Assembly (NCBI GenBank): GCA_025200525.1
Contig: CM045763.1
Location: 66,537,018 to 66,601,017, forward strand
DNA from: Camellia lanceoleosa
Lineage: Eukaryota; Streptophyta; Magnoliopsida; Ericales; Theaceae
Length of the DNA: 64,000 nucleotides
Direction: 5' to 3'
Part shown: positions 35,706 through 47,390 of the stretch, one piece after another
Layout: the number at the start of each line of letters is the position of its first letter
How positions within the stretch are numbered: position 1 is the first letter of the stretch
Notes under the pieces: model-generated
Told to the model about the DNA's origin: nothing
Seen by the model: the letters and a program-made list of their open reading frames with translations, nothing else
The model's database searches: none
Translations under genes and position numbers: made by a program

Positions 35706-38700
35706 GAAAGGATTGACTAAAACATGGGTACGGCTTCACATAGAGCTGAGTGGAGAAGATAAATCCATGTAATTGATCTCAAGTGAACATTATTAAGCCT
35801 AGTTGAGTTCAGTTAAGGATTTGGTAATTCAAACAATGAATCCATAAATCAGATGCTACTCACCAACCCCCAGAGTACAAAAAAAAACTATAAAGAAGGT
35901 GTCCCTTCTCCATGTTTTGAAGGAAATGCACACAAAACTTAGTCACATATGATATTATACATAAACCCATACTACCCATGACTCTTACCACTAACTCAAT
36001 TTAGTAATCAAATAAATACATATATAATATTTATTTATTTATAAAATATTATATGTAACAAAAATACTATTAGTCCAACATCCAGACATGTCACACTGAT
36101 TATAAAATGCACACACAAATACAGGGATAAGAAACTATTTTCACTAAGGAGTAAACAAGCAAAAAAGAAGAGCAGGACAATGAAGTTCCAGAATAGACTA
36201 ATAGAATCTAACATCAAGAATAGTAAGAATTTTAGAGAGAAAATTCCCAATTATGATACAAGAGCAAAAGCTTTGAGTAATGCAATAAAAAATATCAAAA
36301 CTAGTTATGGAGCAGCTAACCACCTAAACAAAACTAGCTCAACCACCAACTACCATACTAACACAACAACTAGTCACGCTAAACACAGGTTGAAACAAAT
36401 ACACCTGCACACACACTAACTCACCACAAAAAAGGAGCATAAATACAAACAGACAATAATTCTGAATGTTTTATGATCACAATTTCAAAAACCAGGTTTT
36501 GATGATTAGGGGAATTCTGAGAATGAACTATCTTCATATAAATTAACTCATGTTTCAACCTTTAAGACAACACAACTTGAATGGAAAGGCCTTTATTCAG
36601 CAAAAGCATCCCAAGCCTTTTACAAATCTTCTAACTTCTGGAAACTATTTTCAAGTGATGATTTTGAGAGAAAATGAGCAGAAAGGTGCTATTTTCAGAA
36701 CATAGTAAAATCTTTATTCAACCCATTCTAACTTTTTCCTAGTCTTTATGCAATATTTCATTCTTCGTTAACTGAATGAAAGCAGATTCTAATGATGATT
36801 AAGAACTCGCCTTACATATGAAATTTCAACTGACAACTTGTAAATGAACTTCTTTCACTAGTAACAGCACCCTTGATCTTTCACAAATCCTCATACTTCT
36901 GGAGACAGTTCTAAGTGATGTCTAATTGAACGGGCGCTGAAGGCTTGGGTTCTTGCTTCCTATTGTTTGCTTTGGCTGGTATGGTTAGAATAGAATAGGC
37001 GCAGTGTTTCGGGATGAGTGTCATTCTGCTTCTTGGATAGAGAATAGGTTGTTGATGGTGTTATATAGTTGGGTAACGGGTATAGTCAACCCCAATGTTT
37101 TGGGTTTTGTAGATTTTGTGGAGGATTTAATTAGTTAGTTTTGTTTGGCCCTGTGGTGGGTTGCATTTTTGGTATTCTTTTGCATTGCCTTGGTGCTTTT
37201 TATAAAGTTTGATTATTTATCAAAAAAAAGTGTATTAGCAAAAAGAAACCCATTTCTAAACTTCATAAAATTTCAGCTCATTTGGAGCTTGTCACTCAAG
37301 TGTGAAGAATTTTCCATTATTCTTTAACACAATCAGCACCCTTGATCTTTCACAAATCCTCATATTCTGGAGACAGTTTTTAAGGGCTGTCTAGTTGAAG
37401 TGTATTAGCAAAAAGAAACGTACTTAAAAACTCTCATAAAATTTCAGCTCATTTGGAGTGTCATTCTCTCACTTGTAAGTGAATTTTCCATTATTCTTTA
37501 ACACAACCAGTACCTTAAACTTTCAATCAAAAATTGTGTTCACCTCAAAAGTGATAAATGCCAAAACCCAGATGACTTGAGGACAAATGAAACACAAGTG
37601 AACTAGCAAATTAGGATTTTGATTCCAATTTCATTTAAATGATTACAAAAAGTACAGAATCTGAAGCCTACAGATATAGCATAAATTATGCCAATTTGAA
37701 GAACTTGTAAACAAACTACACCATATGAAAGGCAGCACCTAGCATCAAAATACTAGATCATGTTATACACCTCTGTGATATATTTTTGGGCATGATTTGG
37801 ATCATGCAGATGCGATTCAAGTTAGCCCTGATTCTCAACTAAATTCCCAGTTATTTTAGGTAGGCTACTGTGTGTATCTTTCACTCCATCCTCGCCACAA
37901 TTTCAATTAAACATGATGCTCCTGTGCGCCTTTCTAGCTCTTCGCCACTGTAGCAACAACCTCGCTAGGACCACATCACTCTCCCTACTTGGTGTAGTTA
38001 TTGGTCCTCATTGCACATGAATAAACATATCAATCTGATTTCTCTCCTTTTATCTTTTAATAGTGCAACTTCCAATTCTACAGATATGTTCATTTCAAAT
38101 TTATCCTTTCATGTCTTGGCACAACCATCTCTCCCATTAGCATTTTGTTAAACACTAATGACCGTTGTTTTTCATGCTCAAACCCCTAATCTTTGCAAAG
38201 GAGCCAAAATTTATCACATGAATCATAGCAGCTAATATGGTAAAAAAGTTTTTCAGTCAATCATCAAACTTATTTTTGAAATTTGTAGTAATGACTCTCT
38301 TCAAAAGATTATACAAAATTGCATATTTTCCTGCCAATGTCTATGATTTTTTCCATAAAGAATGTGTTAAAAGACCTAATTTTCTAGTCATGTTAGAGCA
38401 TCAATATTAAAAGTTAGATAACTGTAGGCAAACAGTGAAATTGAAATGATTAACTCTGAAATCTCCTAGGCCATATAAGCCAATTCAAGTGGGAAACTGA
38501 GCAAATTTTCTTCTTGTTCGATCATAGATGTATCTTCCGGTTGAGATAAATGATCTTGTTTTGAGGGAAACATTGGCAAGCTAATAAAATGTCCCAAAGC
38601 CTACTGTGAATTTGTCAGCATAAGAAAAATTTATGTCTTCATCAAATGCTCTACACCAGCTAGTACATAAATTTCAAAGGACTTCTATTTGATGCCACTA

Positions 38701-39929
38701 TTCTTAGTGCCTTTTATAGCTAATTACCACCATCAGTTGGAGATGTGGGTATCAAGTCTTTGTGGTCAACATGCATGCTTTTAGCTCTTCAAATACTTTG
38801 GACGCTACAAAAACTTCCATTTGCACATTCTTCCTATAGCCAGTCTCTTAACTGTGCTTTATCTGTTTCTCTTCAAACAAACCCATAAAAATCAGCTCAC
38901 ACCTTTGTTGAAGCCCAATTACCCTAAGAATGCAAAAATCCAAAGACCACACTTTGATGGCTAGAGGCTTATTCTATTCCTTGCTAAAGTTAGGAATGGT
39001 AGCCTTAGGATAATGCTGTCTTAGTTTCTAAACTTCCTTCAATGCTTTGGACAGTGTAATGATGATAGTTCATTCCACAATAAGATTGAACCATGAAGGT
39101 ACCCATTGATTATTAGTCCATGACATATCAATCAGCAACCCACATTTCCAAAATCACTTCATAAAAGAGAAACAAATAATCGCAAGAATTTCCATTCTCA
39201 GAGTAATCAAGGGATAGTCATTCTACATCTTTCCAACTAAATCCTACTTTCCAAACAGTAATCCCTTCAATATCAAACAAAAGGGCATAGAAACACCAGA
39301 TAATTGCAGCTCCATTCCTAGGACCAATTACAGCAGTTAGTTCTTTCGTTCTTTAACAACCCGAAAACAGAATAAGAAAATTTGAGAATTACAGCAGAGA
39401 TACAGAGAGAAAGACAGCGAATCCTAATTTTAGGAACCCTTTCAGAAAACCCTAAAAGAAAACCAGCATGGTTCAAATTTTTTTTTTTTTTTTCTAAGTA
39501 TGATAAAGAAGCAAACGGAAAGCTCTAGGGCAGCCTGAGAAAATTCAAAACAGAGAAACCTCAAACAAGTTGCACAAATTCATAATAACACTATGCCAAC
39601 GAACCCTAGCTTCAAAACCATCACCAGTGAATCAAATTCAACAACAGAACCACATAATTCCACAAAATTCAATTCTAAATAAACCCAATTTTGACCCAAA
39701 TACACAAAATTCAAAGCACAAAACAACATAACTTCAAAGAAATGAAAGTGAAAGAGTATATATACAAATATATAGATATAGATATATATATATATAGAGA
39801 GAGAGAGAGAGTTGAAGAGAGAGAGAGAGAGAGAGAAACCTTTTTGTTCCAGCCAGGAGGAGCAGGGAGTTCAAAGGAGAAGAGTTCGTCGCCGGCAAGG
39901 GTTTGGGCATCGTCGACTGATGTCGCCAT
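32534..39929 (-). CDS. MBD10/MBD11-like methyl-CpG-binding domain protein (frame damaged in exon 2)
   Basis: Exon 1 (39929-39840) encodes MATSVDDAQTLAGDELFSFE followed by LPAPPGWNKK, the start of the plant class MBD10/MBD11. The intron is 6.5 kb (donor GTTTCT, acceptor CATCTGCAG). Exon 2 (33305-32534) continues with FMPRK, a QYLKSHP-type stretch, EFDWGTGETPRRSARISEK and a long Lys/Glu-rich tail ending NEAESSLE. MBD10 and MBD11 are nuclear chromatin proteins; MBD10 is linked to rRNA gene silencing, and binding to methylated CpG in this class is weak or debated. Exon 2 needs several one-base corrections near 33170-33300 and further breaks near 33060 and 32870 to read through, many in CC, GG or AA runs. 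Exon positions are certain at the splice sites; the translated frame is not. Confidence 0.75.
33971..34111 (-). mobile_element. 5'-truncated LINE 3' end with 13-bp target duplication
   Basis: AAGGCCATTCTTT occurs at 33958-33970 and again at 34112-34124. The sequence between, read on the minus strand, ends in an A-rich tail (GATCAAAAAAAGAAAG) after TTTGATTTATCAATTAAATT, the look of a plant L1 3' end. Confidence 0.75.
35641..35704. repeat. Compound (GT)n(GA)n microsatellite
   Basis: An unbroken GT run is followed by a GA run, inside the MBD intron. Confidence 0.9.
36868..37512 (+). repeat. Local tandem duplication of about 185 bp, first copy split by a LINE
   Basis: AGCACCCTTGATCTTTCACA begins both copies (36868 and 37332), and both end with TTTTCCATTATTCTTTAACA. 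The first copy is interrupted at 36931-37229. A third, more diverged start is visible near 36605 (AGCATCCCAAGCCTTTTACA). Confidence 0.75.
36931..37229 (+). mobile_element. LINE (L1-type) 3' end fragment
   Basis: About 300 bp ending ATAAAGTTTGATTATTTATC plus eight A residues, absent from the second copy of the surrounding duplication. This gives a clean empty-site comparison within the window. No obvious target duplication is visible. Confidence 0.7.
39765..39838. repeat. TA/GA microsatellite abutting the MBD exon 1 splice donor
   Basis: TA repeats then GA repeats, read as CT repeats on the coding strand, begin four bases inside the intron after the donor. Confidence 0.85.
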
Positions 39930-40771
39930 TTTTCTCACCTACCAAATCCAAACGCCAAACAATCACAACCTGAAATAACAGAAACCCATATATGTCTCTC
40001 TCCTCTCTCCTCACTCTAGATTATTCTCTCTCAATTTTTCTGTTGTTGTTCGTGTTGAAATAAATTTTAACGGAACGAGAAAATTTTATTTTTATTTTTA
40101 TTAAAAAATAATTTTTTGTTAAAATGTTCCGTCATCTATAGGACACATTGTCTTAAATTTAAATTTATATATTTTAAATAATTTTCAAATTAATTTGATT
40201 TTTTTTTTTTTGAGTTTTATAATTTGTGTTTTAAGTAGAAATTTTGGAAAAATTTTAGTTATTGGTGAAATCTTTTATTGAAAAATTGACTGCAAAAAAT
40301 AAAAAAATAAACCTTATAGGATGAAAGAATAATATAAAATTTTACAAATTATTTTGCAAAGGACGGAGATATTGAAAGGATATGGTTATTTATTTACAAC
40401 AAGTCTTGGAACCTGAATTTACCATCTTAGATTTGGGTCAAGAATAAGGTGTAGAGATTGAAAATGCCAGATGCGGTCTACGATAGAATGAATTTGAATC
40501 ACACATTGATGTTTCTAAGCCGGGCAATTTTGAATAATTTTTTTTTGAGTTTGTAGTATTACTCATTTATTTATGGGACATATAATCTCCTAAGAATTAA
40601 ATTTGTCGGATAAATAATAATCTCCAACCAGTATCATTGCATAAAATTAGGAGTTCTTAGATATGTGAATTGGATTTACGGATTTATGGAGAAGAAAAGG
40701 AAGATGAAGCAAAAAGTGATTTGTCATTAAAATAGGAGTTTATTATTATTATTATTATTTACAAATCCCTC

Positions 40772-40809
<38 letters not shown>

Positions 40810-43569
40810 CATTTTACAAATCTAAATTTCGAATATAGCCTTAGAGAATTCTTCCTCTCTTAACAATTTCAATCATTTTATGATTTTTTTTTCTTTGTAA
40901 TTTGCATACATATTGGAATTATGATATTCACTTACAAATATAATAAGGGCTTGATTTCTTCAAGATGTGATCGATTGGAGGATTATCAAACTTGTGGAGA
41001 TTTATCACGAAGTTTCGCTTTCGATAATCCAATTATCGATCGGATATTGATAGTTATGTGATCAAATCAATTTGTATATAAAAAAGATGAAAAATAAATA
41101 ATTGATAGAAATTTGATCCGATGAAATAGCTTATCGATATCTAATCAACGTAATTTTTTATTGCATATAGCAAGACTACGTTTTACATATTGAATCGCTT
41201 AAATTATCAAACGAGACTGGTAGAATCTCCATGATCTAAGACTTCCAAACATCACACCGGAGAGAAGCTTAATCCCACATAATAAAGGCCCTCAATTTTT
41301 CCCTCTTAGCCTTATGAACTTTATTGGTTGGGTTGGAGTTGAGTTTGAGGCTATTTTAGTTACAAAAGAAAAATCGAATTTTTAGCCTAATAAGATAAAA
41401 CGTTACGTTCAACCCATAATCATTACATTATTTCTCTTACAAAAATTAAAAAAATCAAAAGTCAATCTCAAACGAAGCTTTTTAACAACATGCTAAAATA
41501 ATCAAAAAATTAAAAAGTCAAAATCAACTCTACTTTCCAAATGAACTCTTAAATTATCATTCTCTCTCGCTCTCTCCTAATTTACAATTGTTTTAAGAAT
41601 TATACCAAATTATGCAATTAATTATGATAAAAGAAATTTTATTAAATTATAAATATACAACAAACTCGGACAAATATAATAAAAATCCCAAACAAATACA
41701 AAATCAATAGTTACAAACATACAACAAACCCAACAAAGGAACAAGAAAATCTAAAGACTCGCATTTAATTTAGGAGAGTTAAAAAACTCATAATGCTATT
41801 CAAGATTTTGGTTTGATGGATGAAATATTTTATTATTAAGTGTGATATTTGAGTTTAAATTTAATTTTAAGAGAAAAATAAAAAAATAAAAATAGAGAAT
41901 AGTTGAGAAAGAAGGACCAAGTTCAACCCAATTGATTGTAAGGCCTGCGACGGTGCCGTTGAGGTCCCCACTCACCATCAAACCACTGCCACACTTCATT
42001 CAAAAATTTCTTTTTGGATGATAGTTTTTTTTTTTTTTTTTTTTCAGATGGTGGATGATAGTATCTTTATTTATTAAAAAGTGATATTTTATATAAAATT
42101 TAAGAACAAATGGTGAGGCTGTGAGGGTTTGTTCTAAGTCAATTTTGTAATTCAAAACCCTTATTGTAGAGTTTATCAACATATTATTCTATAAAAAAAT
42201 TTTAAGTTAATTGACATTCATAATTCCCATGATTATTTCTTAATTTTTCTTTTTAAAAAAACAATTAAAATCATGCTAAGCGCTTATTTTATTAAAATAA
42301 ATTTGATCTTGTTACCGATTAATCTATTTTTATTTTATTTATAAAATGATCTACTCAACTATAATACAAACGATTCAATTATTAAATAGACTATGACAAG
42401 TTCTCTAAAGACTTTCAAACAGATTTATAGGTAGAACTGCAATCCTATACATTCATATCACAATGATAATTTTATAATTATAAACTATAATGATAAATAT
42501 TTTAGGCTTAATAAATAATAGATATAATGAGGCACACTATTTACATAAAATTTGCATGTACAAATTTCGTTTGGTATATGTAACATTACCCCTTAAAAAA
42601 TAATAAAATAAATAAATAAAATAACAGAATTAATTCTTTATTTATTAGTTTTTGACTTTTTCCACTACTATTACGTAAATAAATGCTATAATATTATAAA
42701 ATCCAAAAACAAAACAAAACAAAAATGAAATTATCGTTTGCTTGTTTTCATTTTTTAGAAAAACATTCTTTTTTAAAAATCATATTTATATTCTTTAGAT
42801 TTTTTGTTTATTCGAATTGTTTTTATCAATATTTTAAGTAATTTTTTTTGCGCTTTTTAGACATACCTAACATAAATACACTAAAAATAAAAAATTTGTA
42901 AAAATCTTTTAAAATTAATTAAATATACCAAAAATACAAAAAATACATAGAATTACCCAAGACATTTTTATATTTTTGTATGTATTTATTAATTTTTTTT
43001 TAAAATATTTTTTCATTGAATTTTTTACTTTTTAGATACATCTAACTAAGGAAATTGCATCTAAAAAGTAAAAAAAAATATTTAAAATTTAAAAATATTC
43101 ACTAAAAAACAAAAAGAATAATGTAAAAATAAAAAACTCTCAATTCTTCAAAAACTTAATCCAAAACTCAAACCAAACATTAACTGATTGGACGCTTTTA
43201 ATATGACACACAACAAACAAATACTGAAAATATAAATACAAAATACATTTCAATTTATTTCAAAACATAATAAACCAAATAAATGAAAATACTTTTATTT
43301 AGAATTATATAATCACTATAATATATGTGAAATTCAAAATGATTAATCACTAGAATTTTAGCATCCCCAATATCAGCAATTTGGGGAAATGGTGATTTCA
43401 AAAGATATACCAAAATCAGCAACAATTTTATAAACGTCGTATTATTTCCATCTTGAAGTTCATCAAAAAATTTCCTTTATCAATGGTTCTATGAATTTGT
43501 TACTGTAATGGAAATTCTTCCAGAATCAAATCAATACTTAGAGATAATTTTATAAAACATGGACTACTA
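39930..43569. other. MBD promoter region and AT-rich intergenic DNA
   Basis: 39930-40060 is the likely leader and promoter of the MBD gene, with CT-rich stretches (read as GA on the coding strand). Beyond that I see no gene to 43569. An ATT microsatellite (40741-40758) and a 39-base T run (40771-40809) are present. Confidence 0.5.
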
Positions 43570-43572
43570 TTA

Positions 43573-43788
43573 GGCCATGTTTTGTTTGGGCGACCGGATT
43601 AGCATTCCCATGACTAATAGTCCTAGGGACTACTTTAATCCGTTGATTATGTATCTTATCTTAACTAATAGTCAAGTTTAAAATAATTAGTCCGCATTTC
43701 CAATTCGTTACTTAACCAAATATCGGATTAACAATTTTATTAGACTATTAGTCAATCCCAAGCCCATTCCACCCAAACAAACATGACC
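43573..43788. mobile_element. PIF/Harbinger-type MITE with TTA target duplication
   Basis: Termini GGCCATGTTTTGTTTGGGCG and, reversed, GGTCATGTTTGTTTGGGTG form inverted repeats. TTA flanks both sides (43570-43572 and 43789-43791). The 216-bp length, 3-bp TTA duplication and GG..ATGTTTGTTTGG ends fit Tourist-like elements. Confidence 0.85.
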
Positions 43789-44099
43789 TTAAGGAAAACC
43801 TTTTCATCCCTTTACCTCTTATGCTAGTAGAATTAGTATCAAATAATAATACCAATTCAACCTCTTGCTATTTCCGCATATGTCAAACCTACTATTAGTG
43901 ATGACAAATTAAGGTCAATATTGCAAAAGTTAAAGACCTTAATTCTATCATTAAACAAAAATAATTATACCAATTCTTCATTTTCAAACGATCGGTTCTC
44001 AAAGCTAACTTGTATTGAAGAATCTCGCTGGAGCATGTTCTTAGTAACAAAAGTGTATAAATCAAGATGTTACTCAATCTTTCTTCCATTCACAACATG

Positions 44100-44590
44100 T
44101 TAATCTCAAACCTCCCTGTAGCTCTTTCAGTAATTTTAAATTATCTTTCATCTTCTAAAATGATGAATTTGTTAATAATATTTTGCTTAGCAAGCAAAAT
44201 GAAAATATGAATATTGATGGATCTCTCTCTCTCTTAATGTTTTAAGTTCAAAAAGAAGCTACTCTCATGCCGAAGTTGATCTTTCTCATATCTCTACAAC
44301 TTTAGAAAAACTTTCAAAACCAAGAAGATTCGTTAAGGAAAATATATATATATATACATGTAGAGAGGAGAGTATATAGAGAGAGTAGTAGAGAATATAT
44401 AACTTGTATATTTCCTAATGAATAAATAATGAGAGAATACAAGACCTATTTATATATGGAGAAGGTATATTAATACGGTGATGTAAAATATAAGAAGTAA
44501 TATAATAGTGGTAACACACGGTAAAATATAATATGATATGGGGCGCATATTACGTATATAGCTAATATCTTCAAGCTCAAGGTGGCAATG
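44100..44590 (-). repeat. Probable LTR of the minus-strand Copia remnant (edges uncertain)
   Basis: On the minus strand CCATATATAAATAGG (44445-44459) is a promoter-like TATA box in AT- and CT-rich DNA, 3' of the RNase H fragment. No second LTR was found. Confidence 0.4.
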
Positions 44591-44695
44591 TAGATATCAA
44601 CTTGATCTGGAAAGTAAATTAGAAAGACCCTTTATGATGAGCTCATGAAGATATCTACCGTCTGACCTAAGCAGAGGTAACAAAGATAAGCGCCA

Positions 44696-45433
44696 TCAAA
44701 GGCTATTAATAACATGTTGTTGTATGAAGTGACAATCAATCTCAATATATTTGGTAACGATCATGGAAGACATCATTATGTGCACATGAATAACACTTCG
44801 ATCATTACAATATAGTAAAACAAGAGGACGAGAAATGCCCATATCGTAAGTACAACGAAACCACACAAACTCGAGTAATGTCACAAAAGTACGAGACTCA
44901 AATTTCAATACTAGAACAAGTTAATAAAAGTTTGCTTGCTACGCCTGCATAAACGAGTCACCCAAGAAGTTAAGGTAACCTCGTAGTAGAACTTATCAAG
45001 AAGTTCTCGCTTAATTCCAAGATCGGTGCTGCGGTGGTCAGAGATATATATACCGATTAGGCGAAGACCATTAAACATATAGTGCCTTTTAAGATAGTGC
45101 AAAATGAAACCAGAGCATCATAAACAGGAAAGTTTAAGAGCAACCGCTTAATTGACCGACAATGAACAACATAGGCGATGAGTAACCGTGAGATAGACAA
45201 GACGCCAACTAGTTGACAATATAAAGTAGCATCAGATAATAGGTGACTATCAAGAGGTGTGAGACGAGTCTGAGAATCAACTAGGGTAGGCATAGTCTTG
45301 CAATCGGTAAGACTAGCACGAGCTAAGAGATTAGATGTATACTTGGCCTGATGAGAAAGTAACCAGAAAGATCTTCAGAAATTTCCAAGCTGAGGAAGTA
45401 GCTAAGTAAACCCAAATCTTTCATCTCAAATTG
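44696..45433 (-). pseudogene. Copia RT/RNase H remnant, cut by the assembly gap
   Basis: Minus-strand frames give QFEMKDLGLLSYFLSLEIS next to the gap (45433-45323), DSQTRLTPLDSHLLSDATLY (45284-45225), and YCNDRSVIH plus YIEIDCHFI (44820-44720). These are the RT palm end and RNase H of a Copia element, with many frame changes. The rest is lost in or beyond the N run. It is a different element from the one at 24.7 kb. Confidence 0.75.
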
Positions 45434-45533
45434 NNNNNNNNNNNNNNNNNNNNNNNNNNNNNNNNNNNNNNNNNNNNNNNNNNNNNNNNNNNNNNNNNNN
45501 NNNNNNNNNNNNNNNNNNNNNNNNNNNNNNNNN
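45434..45533. other. Assembly gap, exactly 100 N
   Basis: A block of 100 N, the conventional length for a scaffold gap of unknown size. It falls inside the Copia remnant, a likely cause of the assembly break. True distance across it is unknown. Confidence 0.98.
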
Positions 45534-46837
45534 CACAAAAATAATTAAAAACTTTAGGAGGAGCCTGCTGAAAAATCCAGCGTGCTTTTGACTTTGAAAT
45601 AAAAATAAATTATGATTTTTAATTTTTATCAATTTAAATTTTAATGCTATTTTGATTTTATTTTCAATTCTAAACCACCTCATTATTTTTTGTTAAGTAA
45701 AATCGACAGAAAAAATATATTTTAACTATTAAACTCAATATAGTTATATATGAAATGTCTAAAATATTATTTTTCATTGAATTTAATGCTAAAATACTAT
45801 TTTTTTCATTGATTTTACTTAACAAAAATAGGTAGATAATTTAGATTAAAAACAAATCAAAATATTATGATTTAAATTAATAAAACTTAGAATTTATTTT
45901 GTTACAAATATGAAACCTGATCTTTTTGTTGTAATTTCTCCATAATTTTAATAATAAATAGATAAAATTAATATAATTTAATAAAAAAAATAAGAAAATG
46001 GTCTTACTAACAAATGCCCTGAGAGCACAAAGAAAAAGACAAAACAATTGAAAAACACAAGACATTTTTTGCTAAATTGAATATATTTTTATTGAAATCA
46101 ATATACTTTTAAATATTTTTTTTCATATTTTTAAGATACTTTTTTACATACTTCCTAACATTAATGCATAGGACTAGGGGTATAAAATTAGTCCACTCGA
46201 GTCCGCCCAACAGTACCTAATCACACCCTAGGTAGGCCCAAGATTGAACCTAGTCAGTGCCCATGGGCGGTGTGTTTTGGGCTCGACCACCTTGAAACTC
46301 GGCCCACTTAACGACCATTTCAGGTTTGTCCCATCCCGAGGCCTAATGTAATTTTCAAACTATTTTAGTGGAAAAAAAATAAAAAAATGGTTAGGCCTAG
46401 CGTAAGTCTGCCTAAGACCTGAGTACTCTTGAATTTGAACTTGAGCTTGGGCATGAATCGAGATTTCACACAAGTTAGTCGGCCCAATTTGACCTAATTT
46501 TTAGTTGAAATCTGCTAAGATCAACGGCCGGCTGGCCTGCTAGGCCATTTTTTTACCCATAGATAAGAGACACGTGTTAGTATTTGTTATAAGAAAAATA
46601 CTAAATAATTTAAGGATTAAAATTAAATTGTAATTTTTATTATTTTATTTTTTGTAACATTTTTCTTGTTGTTATCAATTAACTTGTTGAGTAGTTGATG
46701 CCCAAATTGTTTTCTAAAACCAAAAATGTTGGATGCTTCTCCAACCGCCAATCTCTCCTTTCTCAAAGCCCAACAGATCAACAACAACACGTTCACCGAT
46801 CTCCAAAAACAAAAAGAACAAAATTAAAAAAACAAAA
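45534..46837. other. Intergenic region and promoter upstream of BRIZ1-like gene
   Basis: AT-rich, without a gene. 46170-46560 is a GC-richer block (GGGCTCGACC, GGCCGGCTGGCC) that looks like an inserted repeat of unknown type. The last 150 bases before 46838 are the likely leader; an upstream ATG at 46733 opens in the same frame. Confidence 0.45.
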
Positions 46838-47354
46838 ATGTTCATCCTCCAAATCCACTCCATCGACACGCGCCGTCCCTTCTCCTCCACCGCCACCACC
46901 AGCAGCTCCGCCGCAAAGCCTAGCAACCACCTCTCCATAACCGAACTCAATGGCGTAGTCCACCTCTTCCGCAGCCAATCCCCCTCCTCCACCACATCTC
47001 TCACGAGCCCTAGCGCTCGATCCACCAAACTCTTCGTCGTCGCTGTCCCCAACTACCTCTCTCCCGACGACTTCCTCCTCTTTTGTGGATCCCACCTCGA
47101 CCACTTCTCCGAACTCTGCTTCCTCCGGTAATCACCCCCAAGCTCTTCAATTTTTATTTTCTTATTATTATTGAGATTGTTACTCGAGAATTTGAAACCC
47201 TAGGGATTTTTTGTTTTTGTTTTGAGTGTATTGTAGGAATGATGGAATGGAGGATCGGTACAGTGTGTTGATCACGCTTGCCAATCAGTTGACTGCTGAT
47301 GGATTTTACTGTAACTTCAATGGAAAGCGGTTCAGATCATCGCAGGTCCCTAAT

Positions 47355-47390
<36 letters not shown>

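Larger units (their letters stand above)
33306..39839 (-). other. 6.5-kb first intron of the MBD gene
   Basis: Bounded by the acceptor CATCTGCAG at 33306 and a donor after position 39840. No other gene is visible inside. It contains two LINE 3' ends, a local duplication at 36868-37512, and a GT/GA compound microsatellite at 35641-35704. Confidence 0.65.

Noticed and set aside
43895..44103. Short overlapping frames on both strands
   Set aside because: 60-64 codons only, AT-rich, and no motif; chance is sufficient.
46733..46837. Upstream in-frame ATG as start of the BRIZ1-like protein
   Set aside because: The added residues are low-complexity, and family members start at the MFIL methionine (46838).
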